A DNA stretch of 10,300 bases from contig JBDTMF010000154.1 of the NCBI GenBank assembly GCA_039934455.1, positions 1 to 10,300 of the forward strand. The letters are read 5' to 3'. The notes under the pieces were generated by a model. It did not search any database, was not told the DNA's origin, and saw only the letters and a list, made by a program, of their open reading frames with translations. How positions within the stretch are numbered: position 1 is the first letter of the stretch; every line of letters starts with the position of its first letter. Shown piece after piece: positions 9,448-10,300 of the stretch. The translations under genes and the position numbers were made by a program. This stretch comes from DASQFQ01 sp039934455 (lineage in GTDB: Bacteria > Actinomycetota > Thermoleophilia > Solirubrobacterales > Solirubrobacteraceae).

Positions 9448-9511
9448 CGCCCCGACGCAAACTCAGGTGATCGTGATCGGTCAACCCACGGCGAGGCGCT
9501 AGCCTCACCGC
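9448..9511. promoter_or_regulatory. Shared divergent promoter region, accessory gene and prfB
   Basis: This 64-bp gap feeds both genes. For prfB, TAGCCT (9500-9505) fits a -10 and ends six bases before the ATG, with no Shine-Dalgarno between, so the prfB message may be leaderless. For the minus-strand gene, TTGACC (9484-9479) is a good -35, but no clear TANNNT stands 16-18 bases downstream. Between them GTGATC is repeated twice in tandem (9467-9472 and 9473-9478), a possible regulator site. Confidence 0.35.
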
Positions 9512-10300
9512 ATGGCCGGCGCCGCCACCTCACAGCCCACGCCCCAGCGCCTCGCCGCGATCCGCGAGCAGTTGTCCCTGCTCTCGGACTACCTTTGACC
9601 CAGCAGGGCTGAAGGACCAGATCGCGGAACTCGAGCGCCGGATGGGCGAGCCGGGCTTCTGGGATGACCCGGAGGCCGCTGGGCGCGTCGGTTCCGAGCA
9701 CGCGCGCCAGACACGCCGCCTCACGACCTACGAGGGTCTGGCGAGTGACGTCGACGATCTCGAGGGGCTCGCCGAGATGGCGGAGGAGGACCCCGACCTC
9801 GCCGCCGAGGTCGAGCAGGCGATCGGATCCGTCGAGCAGCGGCTCGCGGCGCTCGAGGAGGAGCGGCTGTTCTCCGGCCCCTACGACCAGGGTGACGCGC
9901 TGGTGACCGTCAACGCGGGCGCAGGCGGCACCGACGCCCAGGACTGGGCCGAGATGGTGCTGCGCATGCTCATGCGCTGGGCCGAGCGGCGTGGCTTCTC
10001 CGTCGAGCTGCTCGAGGCGAGCCCGGGGGAGGAGGCCGGGATCAAGTCCGCCACCTTCCGCGCCAAGGGCGAGAACGCCTACGGCCTCTACGCGGCCGAG
10101 AAGGGGGTGCACCGGCTCGTGCGGCTGTCCCCGTTCGACGCTGCGCACCGGCGCCAGACGTCGTTCGCGGGCGTCGAGGTCGCGCCGGTCGTCGAGGAGG
10201 CGGGCGAGCTCGAGATCGACGACGAGGACCTCCAGATCGACACCTACCGCGCCTCGGGCGCCGGCGGCCAGCACGTCAACAAGACCGACTCGGCCGTGCG
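9512..10300 (+). CDS. prfB: Peptide chain release factor 2, with programmed +1 frameshift (3' end outside window)
   Basis: RF2 reads UGA and UAA stop codons and triggers peptide release. The ATG frame runs 28 codons to TAC CTT TGA (stop at 9596-9598). A +1 shift on CTT continues as GAC CCA GCA from 9597, so the coding sequence is join(9512..9595, 9597..10300). The continuation reads as RF2: GEPGFWDD near the N-terminus, then NAGAGGTDAQDWAEM, the stop-codon-reading SPF tripeptide in RLSPFDAAHRRQTSF, and SGAGGQHVNKTDSAVR with the catalytic GGQ. About 262 of the roughly 365 residues usual for the family are visible. In-frame UGA is the sensor: low RF2 lets ribosomes pause and shift, giving autoregulation. 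The E. coli stimulatory AGGGGG before the slip site is not present here; only GGA is seen. prfB after secA is a conserved order, here interrupted by the gene at 7489-9447. Confidence 0.95.
9593..9599 (+). promoter_or_regulatory. RF2 programmed +1 frameshift site CTTTGAC
   Basis: CTT TGA C is the classical prfB slip site, where the Leu tRNA moves from CUU to UUU and the next codon becomes GAC. It is at codon 28, close to its position in other bacteria, and the downstream +1 frame is unmistakable RF2. The upstream sequence CTCGGACTAC has only a weak SD-like GGA. Confidence 0.93.

Noticed and set aside
9596..9598. TGA in prfB read as a nonsense mutation or pseudogene
   Set aside because: CTT TGA C is the known RF2 autoregulatory frameshift site, and the +1 frame continues as normal RF2.
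9417..10274. 285-residue minus-strand open frame antisense to prfB
   Set aside because: It runs through the RF2 gene and the promoter gap, with composition typical of an antisense shadow.

Overview
The window is uniformly very GC-rich, and nearly every third codon position is G or C. Its conserved gene order (comF, hpf, secA, then prfB) and a Thermotoga/archaeal-type S-adenosylhomocysteinase point to a high-GC Actinomycetota. A deep lineage such as Thermoleophilia/Solirubrobacterales is my best guess. This is inference from style and gene content; there is no rRNA or other decisive marker here.

Layout. (1) Positions 1-2042 hold a tandem of two S-adenosylhomocysteinase (SAHase) homologues on the + strand. 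The first is the 3' part of a canonical ahcY. The second is a complete, shorter paralogue of the Thermotoga/archaeal class in which the catalytic Lys and Asp are replaced. Their junction can fold into hairpins with a possible alternative pairing over a candidate start codon. (2) Positions 2124-3457 hold a MarR-type regulator (+) and a CtaG-like seven-helix cytochrome oxidase assembly protein (-). They converge and overlap by 25 bp. (3) Positions 3521-7475 hold comF, a short hibernation factor (hpf/raiA) and secA on the + strand, an old syntenic block. (4) Positions 7489-9447 hold a 652-residue multidomain protein on the opposite strand. It has an N-terminal 'LQRSxGNR...LL...VQR' motif like that of proteins associated with extracellular contractile injection systems (eCIS), an Ala-rich coiled coil, and a C-terminal region with spaced Cys, His and Asp resembling a papain-like fold. 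It sits between secA and prfB, where the block is otherwise collinear. (5) From 9512 to the window end is prfB (release factor 2). It is interrupted by the programmed +1 frameshift site CTT TGA C and truncated by the window edge after the GGQ motif.

How the genes fit together. ahcY removes the methylation by-product S-adenosylhomocysteine. The paralogue beside it may have a changed function in the same cycle. hpf, secA and prfB serve ribosome dormancy, protein export and translation termination. CtaG supports respiratory oxidase assembly. The orphan protein at 7489-9447 is the accessory element and the most unusual gene in the window; the active-site-altered SAHase paralogue is second.

No tRNA, rRNA, CRISPR array, insertion sequence or gene-free stretch over 300 bases was seen. 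All intergenic gaps are under about 100 bases.
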